Assembly (NCBI GenBank): GCA_017613595.1
Contig: JAGADM010000069.1
Span: 1-11,051, forward strand
Length of the DNA: 11,051 nt
Source of the DNA: Lachnospiraceae bacterium
GTDB lineage: Bacteria; Bacillota_A; Clostridia; Lachnospirales; Lachnospiraceae
Direction: 5' to 3'
Shown: piece by piece, positions 1-7,313 of the stretch
How the letters are laid out: every line of letters begins with the position of its first letter
Position numbering within the stretch: position 1 is the stretch's first letter
Made by a program: the position numbers and the translations under genes
Notes under the pieces: model-generated
Told to the model about the DNA's origin: nothing
What the model saw: only the letters and a program-made list of their open reading frames with translations
The model's database searches: none

Positions 1-18
1 AAGACCGGTAAGAAGTAG
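1..18 (+). CDS. rplF: Ribosomal protein L6 (uL6), last five codons
   Basis: The first 18 bases read Lys-Thr-Gly-Lys-Lys-stop, a basic tail typical of the C-terminus of L6. The stop lies 16 nt before the L18 start, and rplF is the standard upstream neighbour of rplR in the spc operon. The identification rests mainly on gene order, because only five residues are visible. Confidence 0.7.
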   Translation, partial: KTGKK

Positions 19-34
19 AAAGGAGTAGAGAATC

Positions 35-403
35 ATGGTTAGTAAAGAAAGTAGATCCGAAATCCGTGTGAAAAAGCACATGAAAATCCGTAATCGTTTC
101 TCCGGTACTGCTGAAAGACCCAGACTTGCCGTATTCCGTTCGAACAAGCACATGTCTTGTCAGATTATCGATGACGTTGCCGGTAAGACCCTGGTTGCTG
201 CTTCTACCCAGGACAAGGACGTTAAGGCGGACCTTGAGTATACAGACAATGTTGCCGCTGCATCCACTCTCGGAACGGTAATTGCCAAGAAGGCACTGGA
301 AAAGGGAATCAACGAGGTTGTCTTCGACAGAGGCGGTTTCATATATGCAGGCAAAATTCAGGCATTAGCAGATGCAGCTCGCGAAGCTGGTCTGAAGTTT
401 TAG
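35..403 (+). CDS. rplR: 50S ribosomal protein L18 (uL18)
   Basis: L18 binds 5S rRNA and helps place it in the central protuberance of the large subunit. The 122-residue product has the usual bacterial length. It shows the family signatures: the basic N-terminal arm ([15 protein letters not shown]), [19 protein letters not shown] near residues 21-39, and [13 protein letters not shown]...[11 protein letters not shown] at the C-terminus. The ATG at 35 is preceded by AGGAG at 21-25 with 9-nt spacing, which supports this start. It sits between rplF and rpsE, 15 nt before the next start, as in the canonical spc operon. Nothing is unusual about it. Confidence 0.98.
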   Translation: MVSKESRSEIRVKKHMKIRNRFSGTAERPRLAVFRSNKHMSCQIIDDVAGKTLVAASTQDKDVKADLEYTDNVAAASTLGTVIAKKALEKGINEVVFDRGGFIYAGKIQALADAAREAGLKF

Positions 404-418
404 TCGAGGAGGGACAAT

Positions 419-922
419 ATGAAACGTACAATTATTGACACGAGCAATATGGAGATGGAAGACAAGGTTGTCGCCATCAAGCGTGTAACCAAGGTAGTTA
501 AGGGCGGACGTAACATGAGATTTGCCGCACTTGTTGTTGTAGGTGACAAGAACGGCCATGTAGGCGCAGGTCTCGGTAAGGCTGCCGAAGTTCCGGAAGC
601 TATCCGTAAGGCTAAGGAAGATGCAATGAAGAAGGTTATCTCCCTTCCGATCGATGAGAATGGTTCCATTCCTCACGACTTCATCGGTAACTTCGGAAGC
701 GCAAGCGTTCTTCTGAAGAAGGCATCCATCGGTACCGGTATCATCGCCGGCGGTCCCGCACGTATCGTTCTCGAGCTTGCAGGCTACAAGAACATTCGTA
801 CCAAGTCTCTCGGTTCCAACAACAAGCAGAACGTTGTTCTTGCAACTCTTGCAGGTCTCAGCGAACTGAAGACTCCCGAGGAAGTTGCCTCCCTTCGTGG
901 CATCTCCGTAAGCGATTTATAG
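419..922 (+). CDS. rpsE: 30S ribosomal protein S5 (uS5)
   Basis: S5 is a small-subunit protein at the back of the body near the mRNA entry channel. It affects decoding accuracy, and its N-terminal loop is where spectinomycin-resistance changes occur in other bacteria. The 167-residue product has the N-terminal double-stranded-RNA-binding-like domain with VTKVVKGGR (about residues 24-32) and [14 protein letters not shown] (about 43-56). The C-terminal domain has [11 protein letters not shown] and TKSLGSNN. Several normally conservative spots are substituted ([31 protein letters not shown]), a mild divergence. GAGGAGGG at 406-413 lies 5 nt before the ATG. The TAG stop overlaps the rpmD ribosome binding site, consistent with translational coupling. 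Confidence 0.98.
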   Translation: MKRTIIDTSNMEMEDKVVAIKRVTKVVKGGRNMRFAALVVVGDKNGHVGAGLGKAAEVPEAIRKAKEDAMKKVISLPIDENGSIPHDFIGNFGSASVLLKKASIGTGIIAGGPARIVLELAGYKNIRTKSLGSNNKQNVVLATLAGLSELKTPEEVASLRGISVSDL

Positions 923-935
923 GAGGAATTACGAA

Positions 936-1115
936 ATGGCAGAGTTGAAAGTTACATTAGTAAAGTCTACAATCGGTGCAATTCCGAAACATAAGAAAGT
1001 TGTTGAATCTCTGGGCCTTCGTAAGCTCAACAGCTTCAACACGTTGCCGGACAATGCAGCAACCCGCGGCATGATCGCTCAGGTTAAGCATCTTGTCAAG
1101 GTAGAAGAAATCTAA
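936..1115 (+). CDS. rpmD: 50S ribosomal protein L30 (uL30)
   Basis: L30 is a small large-subunit protein, found in many but not all bacteria. The 59-residue reading frame begins MAELKVTLVKSTIG and ends RGMIAQVKHLVKVEEI, the typical L30 start and end, so it is complete despite its size. AGGAGG at 921-926 overlaps the rpsE stop and is 9 nt before the ATG. The middle segment (FNTLPDNAATRGM) differs a little from common Firmicute versions, but the fold-defining LGL and RGM positions remain. Position between rpsE and rplO is canonical. Confidence 0.97.
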   Translation: MAELKVTLVKSTIGAIPKHKKVVESLGLRKLNSFNTLPDNAATRGMIAQVKHLVKVEEI

Positions 1116-1138
1116 TTATTTGATAGGAGGTGCACACG

Positions 1139-1579
1139 ATGAATTTGACAGATATCAAACCGGCTGACGGCGCGAAGCACAGCGACGCGTTCCGCAGAGG
1201 CCGTGGTCACGCTTCCGGAAACGGAAAGACCGCAGGTAAGGGTCACAAGGGTCAGAAGGCTCGTTCCGGAGCTCCCAGAACCGGTTTTGAAGGCGGTCAG
1301 ATGCCTTTGTATCGTCGTCTTCCGAAGAGAGGCTTCAAGAACAGAAATACGCAGGAGATCGTTTCCGTAAATGTTTCCATGCTGAATCGTTTTGAGGACG
1401 GCGCAGATGTCACGATCGATTCCATGGTAGAGATCGGCTTGTTCAGCAACCCGAAGGACGGTGTCAAGGTTCTTGGCAACGGTGAACTTACCAAGAAATT
1501 GAATGTTAAGGCAAATGCCTTCAGCGCATCTGCGATTGAGAAAATTCAGGCTCTTGGTGGAAGTGCTGAGGTGATCTGA
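1139..1579 (+). CDS. rplO: 50S ribosomal protein L15 (uL15)
   Basis: L15 is a late-assembly protein that threads a long basic N-terminal extension into 23S rRNA. The 146-residue product shows the hallmark Gly/Lys/Arg-rich arm: [26 protein letters not shown] near residues 19-44, then [18 protein letters not shown] near 49-66. The C-terminal domain ends in ALGGSAEVI. An in-frame GTG at 1130 would add three residues, but the ATG at 1139 is preferred because AGGAGG (1125-1130) lies 8 nt upstream of it and would overlap the GTG. The stop is 1 nt before the secY ATG, so translation is probably coupled. Confidence 0.97.
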   Translation: MNLTDIKPADGAKHSDAFRRGRGHASGNGKTAGKGHKGQKARSGAPRTGFEGGQMPLYRRLPKRGFKNRNTQEIVSVNVSMLNRFEDGADVTIDSMVEIGLFSNPKDGVKVLGNGELTKKLNVKANAFSASAIEKIQALGGSAEVI

Positions 1580-1580
1580 T

Positions 1581-2924
1581 ATGTTTAAGATGTTTATCAA
1601 TGCATTCAAGGTAAAAGAAATCAGAAGAAAACTTCTTTTCACATTTGCCTGTCTTGTACTGGTACGTCTCGGATCTCTGATTCCGGCACCCGGAATCAGT
1701 AATGAACAAGCATCTGCATTCCTGCAGAAGATGTTTAACGGGAATGAAGGCTTCATCAACATGCTGACCGGAGGCTCTTTGGAGAAGATGTCCATCTTCG
1801 CATTGAGCATTTCCCCTTACATTACATCTTCAATTATCATGCAGCTTCTCACCATTGCGATTCCGCCTTTGGCTGAGATGCAGAAAGACGGAGAGAGCGG
1901 ACGTAAGAAAATCGAGAAATACTCCCGTTATCTTACCGTGCTTCTTGCACTGATCGAGTCGACCGCTATGGCCATCGGTTTCAAGAACACCGCAAATTCT
2001 CCGATTCAGGACGGATGGCTTGGTGTACTCCTTGTTGTAATCGCATTTACGGCAGGTTCCACCTTCCTGATGTGGTTGGGAGAGAGAATTACAGAGAACG
2101 GCGTAGGAAACGGTATTTCCATCATCCTGTTGATCAATATCGTTGCAGGCCTGCCTTCTGATTTCGGTCTTCTCTATACGAACAAGGTTGCTTCCCAGAG
2201 CAAGCTGATCGGTAAAGTACTTGCCGGCGGTCTGATCATTGTGATCGCACTCGCTACGCTCGTACTGATCGTGCTTCTCCAGGATGCAGAGAGAAGAATC
2301 GCAGTACAGTACAGCAAGAAGATGGTCGGAAGAAAGATGATGGGCGGAAGCTCAACATACATTCCGTTAAAGGTGAACACGGCCGGCGTTATCCCGGTAA
2401 TCTTCGCAATGTCCATCTTCCAGTTCCCGCTTGTTATTTCCTCGTTCTTTAACAAGTTCCCGGACCGTAACGGCGGATTCTGGGGCAAGGTGCTTTATAT
2501 GTGCCGTACCGAAAACTGGTTTGATTTTACCGGTGACCGGTTCGCAATCAAGTATACGATCGGTGCATTGCTTTATATCGTAATGATCATCTTCTTCGCA
2601 TACTTCTATACAAGCATCACCTTCAATCCGGTAGAGATTGCCGGTAACCTGAAGAAGAGCGGCGGATTTGTTCCGGGTATTCGTCCCGGTAAGCCTACCA
2701 TCGACTACCTTACCGGTGTTCTGAACAAGATCGTCTTCATCGGCGCGATCGGACTTACGATTGTTGCTCTGATCCCGATCGTATGCTGCGGCATTTTCAA
2801 GATTCAGAGCCTCGGCTTCGGCGGTACTTCGCTGATCATCGTAGTAGGTGTTATTCTGGAAACGTTGAAGCAGATTGAATCCATGATGCTGACACGTCAC
2901 TATAAGGGATTCCTTAGTGAGTAA
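1581..2924 (+). CDS. secY: Protein translocase channel subunit SecY
   Basis: SecY is the pore of the SecYEG translocon that exports unfolded preproteins and inserts membrane proteins. The 447-residue protein is slightly longer than typical Firmicute SecY. It contains the TM1 start RLGSLIPAPGI (29-39), the plug/TM2 region GGSLEKMSIFALSISPYITSSI (64-85), the cytoplasmic loop GERITENGVGNGISI (167-181), the ribosome/SecA-contacting loop FNPVEIAGNLKKSGGFVPGIRPGKPT (348-373), and the C-terminal signature RHYKGFL. Ten membrane segments can be traced. The ribosome binding site (GAGGTGAT, near 1568-1575) lies inside the end of rplO. A Rho-independent hairpin follows directly, so secY may be the last gene of the most abundant transcript. 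Confidence 0.98.
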   Translation: MFKMFINAFKVKEIRRKLLFTFACLVLVRLGSLIPAPGISNEQASAFLQKMFNGNEGFINMLTGGSLEKMSIFALSISPYITSSIIMQLLTIAIPPLAEMQKDGESGRKKIEKYSRYLTVLLALIESTAMAIGFKNTANSPIQDGWLGVLLVVIAFTAGSTFLMWLGERITENGVGNGISIILLINIVAGLPSDFGLLYTNKVASQSKLIGKVLAGGLIIVIALATLVLIVLLQDAERRIAVQYSKKMVGRKMMGGSSTYIPLKVNTAGVIPVIFAMSIFQFPLVISSFFNKFPDRNGGFWGKVLYMCRTENWFDFTGDRFAIKYTIGALLYIVMIIFFAYFYTSITFNPVEIAGNLKKSGGFVPGIRPGKPTIDYLTGVLNKIVFIGAIGLTIVALIPIVCCGIFKIQSLGFGGTSLIIVVGVILETLKQIESMMLTRHYKGFLSE

Positions 2925-2939
2925 ATGAATGGAATTTAT

Positions 2940-2965
2940 GGGTGAGGCTTCGCTTCACCCTTTTT
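2940..2965 (+). terminator. Rho-independent terminator or attenuator between secY and adk
   Basis: GGGTGAGGC at 2940-2948 pairs with GCTTCACCC at 2952-2960 (nine pairs, one G-U) around a three-base loop, and five T residues follow at 2961-2965. It begins 16 nt after the secY stop. No clear sigma-A promoter is visible between it and the adk start at 3003. It therefore probably acts as a partial terminator that lowers expression of adk-map-infA relative to the ribosomal-protein genes. Confidence 0.8.
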
Positions 2966-3002
2966 CCGTGAATATATGGAATCTCAGAAAGAAGGACAAC
3001 AA

Positions 3003-3647
3003 ATGAAGATAGTTATGCTCGGGGCACCCGGCGCAGGCAAGGGAACACAGGCCAAGATGATCGCGGCCCGTTATGAAATCCCGCATATTTCGACGGGAGA
3101 TATCTTCCGTGCGAACATCAAGGAAGGAACCGAACTCGGCATGAAGGCGAAGGCTTTCATGGATCAGGGACTGCTGGTTCCGGACGAACTGACACTCGAA
3201 CTGATCATGGACCGCTTCGCACAGGCTGACTGCGCCAACGGTTATGTACTCGACGGTTTTCCGCGTACGATCGCCCAGGCGGAAGCACTTACCGAGAGCC
3301 TTAAGAAGGTCGGCGACGCATTGGATTACGCCATTGATGTGGATGTTCCGGATGAGAACATCGTAGAGCGTATGAGCGGACGGAGAGCATGTCTTTCCTG
3401 CGGCGGTACGTATCACATCGTATTTAACCCTCCGAAGAAGGAAGGTATCTGCGACCTTTGCGGCGGTGAGCTCAGCATCCGTAAGGACGACGAGCCCGAG
3501 ACCGTTCAGAAGCGTCTCAACGTATATCACGCACAGACGCAGCCGCTGATCGACTACTATACCGGCGAGGGCATTCTGAAGTCCGTAGACGGTACGCAGG
3601 AAGTCGGCAAGGTTTTCGAGGATATCAAGGCAATCCTCAATGATTGA
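3003..3647 (+). CDS. adk: Adenylate kinase, zinc-LID type
   Basis: This cytosolic enzyme interconverts ATP + AMP and 2 ADP. The 214-residue product is the long form. It has the P-loop GAPGAGKGT (residues 7-15), the AMP-binding STGD and GFPRT (85-89) motifs, and a LID domain (about 126-163) carrying Cys130-x2-Cys133 and Cys150-x2-Cys153, the four-cysteine zinc site common in Gram-positive bacteria. An upstream in-frame ATG at 2976 exists, but 3003 is chosen because GAAGGA at 2991-2996 is 6 nt upstream, the protein then starts [10 protein letters not shown] as in the family, and the length matches. It is encoded between secY and map as in most Firmicutes. Confidence 0.98.
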   Translation: MKIVMLGAPGAGKGTQAKMIAARYEIPHISTGDIFRANIKEGTELGMKAKAFMDQGLLVPDELTLELIMDRFAQADCANGYVLDGFPRTIAQAEALTESLKKVGDALDYAIDVDVPDENIVERMSGRRACLSCGGTYHIVFNPPKKEGICDLCGGELSIRKDDEPETVQKRLNVYHAQTQPLIDYYTGEGILKSVDGTQEVGKVFEDIKAILND

Positions 3648-3661
3648 CAGGAGACCGAATC

Positions 3662-4417
3662 ATGGTTACAATTAAGTCGAAAAGCGAAATCGAAAAGATG
3701 AGAGAGGCCGGCCGCCTTCTTGCGCTTGTGCACGAGGAGATGGCAAAACATATCAAACCCGGTATCAGCACGATGGAGCTGAACAATATCGGCGACCGCA
3801 TGATCCGCAGCTTCGGATGCATCCCGTCGTTCCTCAACTACGACGGATATCCCGCTTCGATCTGCATCTCGGTCAACGATAAGGTTGTTCACGGCATTCC
3901 GAGTAAGGACGAGATCCTTCAGGAAGGCGATATCGTAAGCCTTGACGCCGGACTGATCTACAAAGGCTATCATTCGGACGCTGCCAGAACCTACGGCGTC
4001 GGAAAGATTTCTCCGGAAGCTGCGGACCTGATCAAAGTGACCGAAGAAAGCTTTTACGAAGGAATTAAACTTGCAAAAGCAGGCAATCACCTGTATGATA
4101 TATCTGCAGCCATCGAAGATTATGTCGTGGCGCACGGATACAGCTGTGTCAAGGATCTGGTAGGCCACGGAATCGGAACGGAGATGCATGAGGATCCCCA
4201 GATTCCGAATTTTCATCAGAAACGGCGCGGTATGAAACTGCAGCCCGGTATGACGCTTGCCATCGAACCCATGGTTAACATGGGCGACTGGAGAGTATGC
4301 ATCCTTGAGGATGACTGGACGATTGTCACCGAAGACGGCTCCCTTGCTTCTCATTACGAGAACACGATCCTGATTACGGAAGGCGAGCCTGAAATCTTAT
4401 CCCTGATCAAACATTAA
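3662..4417 (+). CDS. map: Methionine aminopeptidase, type I
   Basis: Map removes the initiator methionine from nascent proteins at the ribosome exit. The 251-residue product has the full set of dinuclear metal ligands: Asp95, Asp106, His169, Glu202 and Glu233. It also has the substrate-contacting His78 in VVHGIP, within the motifs [30 protein letters not shown] and AIEPMV. There is no N-terminal zinc-finger extension, so it is the short bacterial form (type Ia). The ATG at 3662 has AGGAGA at 3649-3654, 7 nt upstream, and is preferred over an in-frame ATG at 3644 that overlaps the adk stop. Next comes infA, only 13 nt downstream. Confidence 0.98.
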   Translation: MVTIKSKSEIEKMREAGRLLALVHEEMAKHIKPGISTMELNNIGDRMIRSFGCIPSFLNYDGYPASICISVNDKVVHGIPSKDEILQEGDIVSLDAGLIYKGYHSDAARTYGVGKISPEAADLIKVTEESFYEGIKLAKAGNHLYDISAAIEDYVVAHGYSCVKDLVGHGIGTEMHEDPQIPNFHQKRRGMKLQPGMTLAIEPMVNMGDWRVCILEDDWTIVTEDGSLASHYENTILITEGEPEILSLIKH

Positions 4418-4430
4418 ACGGAGGATTTGC

Positions 4431-4649
4431 ATGTCGAAACAAGACGTAGTTGAAATTGAAGGTACTGTTGTGGAGAAGCTTCCCAACGCCATGTTCCGCG
4501 TACAGCTTGAGAACGGTCATATTGTTCTTGCCCATATCAGCGGCAAGCTCCGTATGAACTACATCAAGATTGTTCCCGGCGACAAGGTAACCATGGAACT
4601 TTCCCCTTATGATCTCTCGAAGGGACGTATCATCTGGCGTGATAAATAA
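4431..4649 (+). CDS. infA: Translation initiation factor IF-1
   Basis: IF-1 binds the ribosomal A site during initiation and cooperates with IF-2 and IF-3. The 72-residue product is the normal length and is a single OB-fold with the signatures [37 protein letters not shown] and [26 protein letters not shown] lies about 6-8 nt before the ATG. In many Clostridia a small KOW-domain gene lies between map and infA; here the genes are only 13 nt apart. A strong terminator begins 14 nt after the stop, so infA ends this transcription unit and is separated from rpmJ, its usual neighbour, by about 5.8 kb. Confidence 0.98.
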   Translation: MSKQDVVEIEGTVVEKLPNAMFRVQLENGHIVLAHISGKLRMNYIKIVPGDKVTMELSPYDLSKGRIIWRDK

Positions 4650-4663
4650 GCAGGACTTTTCAG

Positions 4664-4693
4664 GACCCGGTACTTCGGTACCGGGTCTTTTTT
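4664..4693 (+). terminator. Strong Rho-independent terminator after infA
   Basis: GACCCGGTAC (4664-4673) and GTACCGGGTC (4678-4687) form a perfect 10-bp stem closed by a UUCG tetraloop, followed by six T residues (4688-4693). This is a textbook intrinsic terminator. It implies that the spc operon ends here and that downstream genes need their own promoter. Confidence 0.95.
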
Positions 4694-4734
4694 CATGCCC
4701 GGCGGAAGAGGAGCATATTCGTTGTGAAGAATCT

Positions 4735-4757
4735 GCGGAAGGTATTCCATTTTCCGC
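4735..4757. repeat. Inverted repeat spanning the -35 region of the lipoprotein operon
   Basis: GCGGAA (4735-4740) and TTCCGC (4752-4757) are perfect inverted 6-mers separated by 11 nt that contain the proposed -35 box. It could be an operator or a chance hairpin. No repressor is encoded nearby. Confidence 0.3.
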
Positions 4758-4773
4758 CGTTTCCAAGTATAAT
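4745..4773 (+). promoter_or_regulatory. Probable sigma-A promoter of the lipoprotein operon
   Basis: A perfect -10 TATAAT (4768-4773) is preceded at 17 bp by TTCCAT (4745-4750), a weak -35. It lies between the infA terminator and the lipoprotein ribosome binding site (AGGGGGAG, 4795-4802), giving a leader of roughly 28 nt. Confidence 0.65.
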
Positions 4774-4807
4774 AACAGGAGTATGATTTTTTCATAGGGG
4801 GAGACAA

Positions 4808-6583
4808 ATGAAAAAGATTTCTCTGTTTTTGATCGTATGCATCTGTATCCTTGCGGCCGCGGCATGCGGCAGGGAGAACAAAAAGCCGTCCGGAGAAGCG
4901 GCGGTAACGCCGACCGCGGAAGCGCCGACGAAGGAGGCAACCCCGGTACCCACGGCCGGACCGACTGCGGAGCCGACGGCCGAACCGACACCGACGCCTT
5001 CGCCGGAACCGACACGTCCCGTTGTTCCGGAAGGGTATTCCGATGCGGAGATAGTAAAGCGGATTCAGGAAGAAGCGGCGAATGCGGCTTTCACCTACCG
5101 CCGGGAAGAGGTTCGCACCGAGGGCGAGTATTTTATTCTTGTTCACGAGGATAATCATTCGAATGATGAGGTTTATAACCGGATTCTTTCTTATTATGAC
5201 GAAACCGGGAAGGTGAAACTGGAACGGTATCTGCAGGATGATAAGGAGGTGTTCCGCCGTCTGATCGGAGAAGAAGGCGTGTGTCTTATGTGGGACGGAA
5301 ATGCCGTACTTGAGGATAACGTGAAAAACATCTGTGTCGGCGATAAGGATCATCCGTCCGAGAAGTATGAAACAAGAGGCAACTCGGTCGCATACTATAC
5401 GGCATATACGTATTATGAGAACGGTAATCCGAAGGAAGTAACGGAGCAGGAATACCCAATCGAGGGTTACGGGTTTGAGCGGAAAGAAACGCATACCGTA
5501 TACGATGAGAACGGACGGATACTTTCGATCAGCGAATCCGCGCAGAGCCCTATCGAAAAGATTTTGAACCGTTATTCGCTTTCGGCGGACGGAACACTGT
5601 CCCTCGATGTAACGAGGCTGCAGTTCGGAAAGACTGCGGAGACGGTATATGAGTATGACGCAGACGGCAACCTGCAGAACAAGACTGTACGCGGCAGTAA
5701 CGATAAGGAACTGAAAGAGACGTATACTTATGAAAAGGATGATCAGGGCCGCGTTGCTAACATCCGCGCGATCAGCTATCTGGACGGAAAGCAGTATGAG
5801 ATCAACGCCTGTGAGTATGAGTTCCGGTATTACAGTAACGGACCGGTTCTGCTTCGGAACAAGGTGGTGAATCCGGCCGGAGAATGGGCATGCCTGTATG
5901 AAGATGCGGTAGTATTCCTTCCGGGGACCGAATTACAGAAGAAGCTCGAGACATGCACGGGATTATGTTATGAGGAGATACGTGAGGAATACTGCGCAAT
6001 GGAGCGTGAGCAGGAGAGTACCGTTTACGGTGCACTCGAGTCAGCCCTTTATACGCCGAACCCTTATCCGGTTGTGAAGACCTATCCGAAGGAGAACGGC
6101 AGAGTACTTCTCCTCTGTTACGGGGCGTCTCTCGGATTGACGGAACTGAAAGAGTTTCCGATGAACAAAATATGGAACGAAAAGGAATTTGAAGAAGGAA
6201 CCTGGTTCGGAAGCTCGTGTCTCTTTGACGGAGACTGTCTGATAAGAAGAATTTCATCCACCGGTTCGGGTGTGGATCAGCGGATTCAGTATGATGCGAA
6301 GAAACGCATAAAAACAGTCACCGCTTACAGCGACGGAAAGATCGTGAAAGAATTTCAGTATGATTCCGCCGGGCGGCTTACCCGCGCGGATAAGAAGAAC
6401 GAATACTTCTATCTGGGCGGCGGAAGCGGCGGATACAAGCTTGTATACACGTATGACGCGAACGGCAGGCTGAAGAAGATGACCGGGGAACTCTCCGAGA
6501 TCAGTTATTATGAGTCGGAGGAGGGCAGCCGTACGGCAATGACCGTCACGATCGAGCCGTATACCGGCAATGGGGAAGAATAG
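4808..6583 (+). CDS. Secreted lipoprotein with Pro/Thr-rich stalk and YD-like repeats (paralogue 1)
   Basis: No named family is recognised. The 591-residue product begins with a lipoprotein signal peptide (MKKISLFLIV..., hydrophobic core 4-19, lipidated Cys20 in AAAAC). A low-complexity Pro/Thr/Glu stalk (about 30-70, PTAEPTAEPTPTPSPEPT) follows. The globular part has degenerate YD-type repeats: VYDENGR (231-237), YEYDADGN (281-288), FQYDSAGR (516-523) and YTYDANGR (547-554). It has no RHS core, toxin tail or catalytic motif that I can see. By the signal it is anchored on the outer face of the membrane. It aligns by eye with the lipoprotein at 7314-9230 (P.GYSD.E, NGPV.L, DGD.L). It is the first gene of the unit after TATAAT, and its ribosome binding site is AGGGGGAG. 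The role is unknown; envelope or surface interaction is an inference. Confidence 0.85.
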   Translation: MKKISLFLIVCICILAAAACGRENKKPSGEAAVTPTAEAPTKEATPVPTAGPTAEPTAEPTPTPSPEPTRPVVPEGYSDAEIVKRIQEEAANAAFTYRREEVRTEGEYFILVHEDNHSNDEVYNRILSYYDETGKVKLERYLQDDKEVFRRLIGEEGVCLMWDGNAVLEDNVKNICVGDKDHPSEKYETRGNSVAYYTAYTYYENGNPKEVTEQEYPIEGYGFERKETHTVYDENGRILSISESAQSPIEKILNRYSLSADGTLSLDVTRLQFGKTAETVYEYDADGNLQNKTVRGSNDKELKETYTYEKDDQGRVANIRAISYLDGKQYEINACEYEFRYYSNGPVLLRNKVVNPAGEWACLYEDAVVFLPGTELQKKLETCTGLCYEEIREEYCAMEREQESTVYGALESALYTPNPYPVVKTYPKENGRVLLLCYGASLGLTELKEFPMNKIWNEKEFEEGTWFGSSCLFDGDCLIRRISSTGSGVDQRIQYDAKKRIKTVTAYSDGKIVKEFQYDSAGRLTRADKKNEYFYLGGGSGGYKLVYTYDANGRLKKMTGELSEISYYESEEGSRTAMTVTIEPYTGNGEE

Positions 6584-6604
6584 ACTTCAGGAAAGAATGA
6601 ACGA

Positions 6605-7300
6605 ATGGCAGCTAAGAAGAAAAAGAATAATAATCAGGCTATCGTGTGGATAACGCTTGCGGTGATATCGTTTCTGATCACCGGGGCGCTGACCTTCGTA
6701 TTTGTCGTATCCGAGCGGAACGGACACATTATCGGAACGGAATCGTTTCTGCAGGCGGGCATCCTGATTGGGGGCGTCGCATTTCTCGGCACGTGCTTCC
6801 TGCTCGCGGGAACGCCGCGGCCGAAACGTCCGAGGGCGGCGATGTTCGCGATGGGGGTCTTATTTGCGGTATATCTCGTAATCCTCGCGGGACTGCTGTT
6901 CGGCGGGGAACGCAACTATTACCGCTGGTGGAGCCCCGAAGCGCGGTATTCCTTAAAACCGTTCGCGACGATACAACTGTATGTCGACGCGTATAAGAGT
7001 CATTCCCTCCGCATCCGCCAGGTCGCATCGAACCTGATCGGAAACATACTGCTGTTCATGCCGATGGCATGGTTCGTGCCGTTTCTTGTTAAGGGAATGC
7101 GGAAGTGGTACATTTTCCTTCCGTTCATGCTCGCACTGATCTGCTTTGTGGAGATTGCGCAGTATCTGAGCGGGCGCGGAAGCATGGATATCGACGATGT
7201 GATTCTGAATTTTCCGGGTGTTGTGATCGGTTTTGTGTTCCTCTGGAACCCGCTGATGGTAAAGCTCTGGAAGAAGACCAATCTGATCGGGAAGAAATAG
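6605..7300 (+). CDS. VanZ-family integral membrane protein
   Basis: The 231-residue product has a Lys/Asn-rich cytoplasmic start and about six membrane segments (roughly 12-35, 48-69, 79-100, 141-163, 168-189, 199-218). The second half carries the VanZ pattern: N143-x3-N147 with LLFMPMAWFVPF, E183-x2-Q186, then GRGSMDIDDVILNFPGVVIG (190-209) with the conserved Asp and Asn residues. VanZ-type proteins are named after the teicoplanin-resistance gene, but most members are of unknown function in Gram-positive envelopes. Nothing else here suggests glycopeptide resistance. The N-terminal third is longer than minimal VanZ domains. AGGAAAG (6589-6595) is 9 nt upstream of the ATG. It lies 21 nt after one lipoprotein and 13 nt before its paralogue, so all three are probably co-expressed. 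Confidence 0.85.
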   Translation: MAAKKKKNNNQAIVWITLAVISFLITGALTFVFVVSERNGHIIGTESFLQAGILIGGVAFLGTCFLLAGTPRPKRPRAAMFAMGVLFAVYLVILAGLLFGGERNYYRWWSPEARYSLKPFATIQLYVDAYKSHSLRIRQVASNLIGNILLFMPMAWFVPFLVKGMRKWYIFLPFMLALICFVEIAQYLSGRGSMDIDDVILNFPGVVIGFVFLWNPLMVKLWKKTNLIGKK

Positions 7301-7313
7301 GAGGAATGGGAAA

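Noticed and set aside
4607..5494. Long antisense open frames opposite real genes (also 3557-4354 and 7863-8669)
   Set aside because: They lie opposite well-supported coding genes and show no family signature or ribosome binding site. They are shadows of the sense codon pattern.
6605..7300. Teicoplanin or vancomycin resistance function for the VanZ-family gene
   Set aside because: No ligase, dehydrogenase, dipeptidase or two-component genes are nearby. VanZ-type domains are widespread in Gram-positives without resistance.
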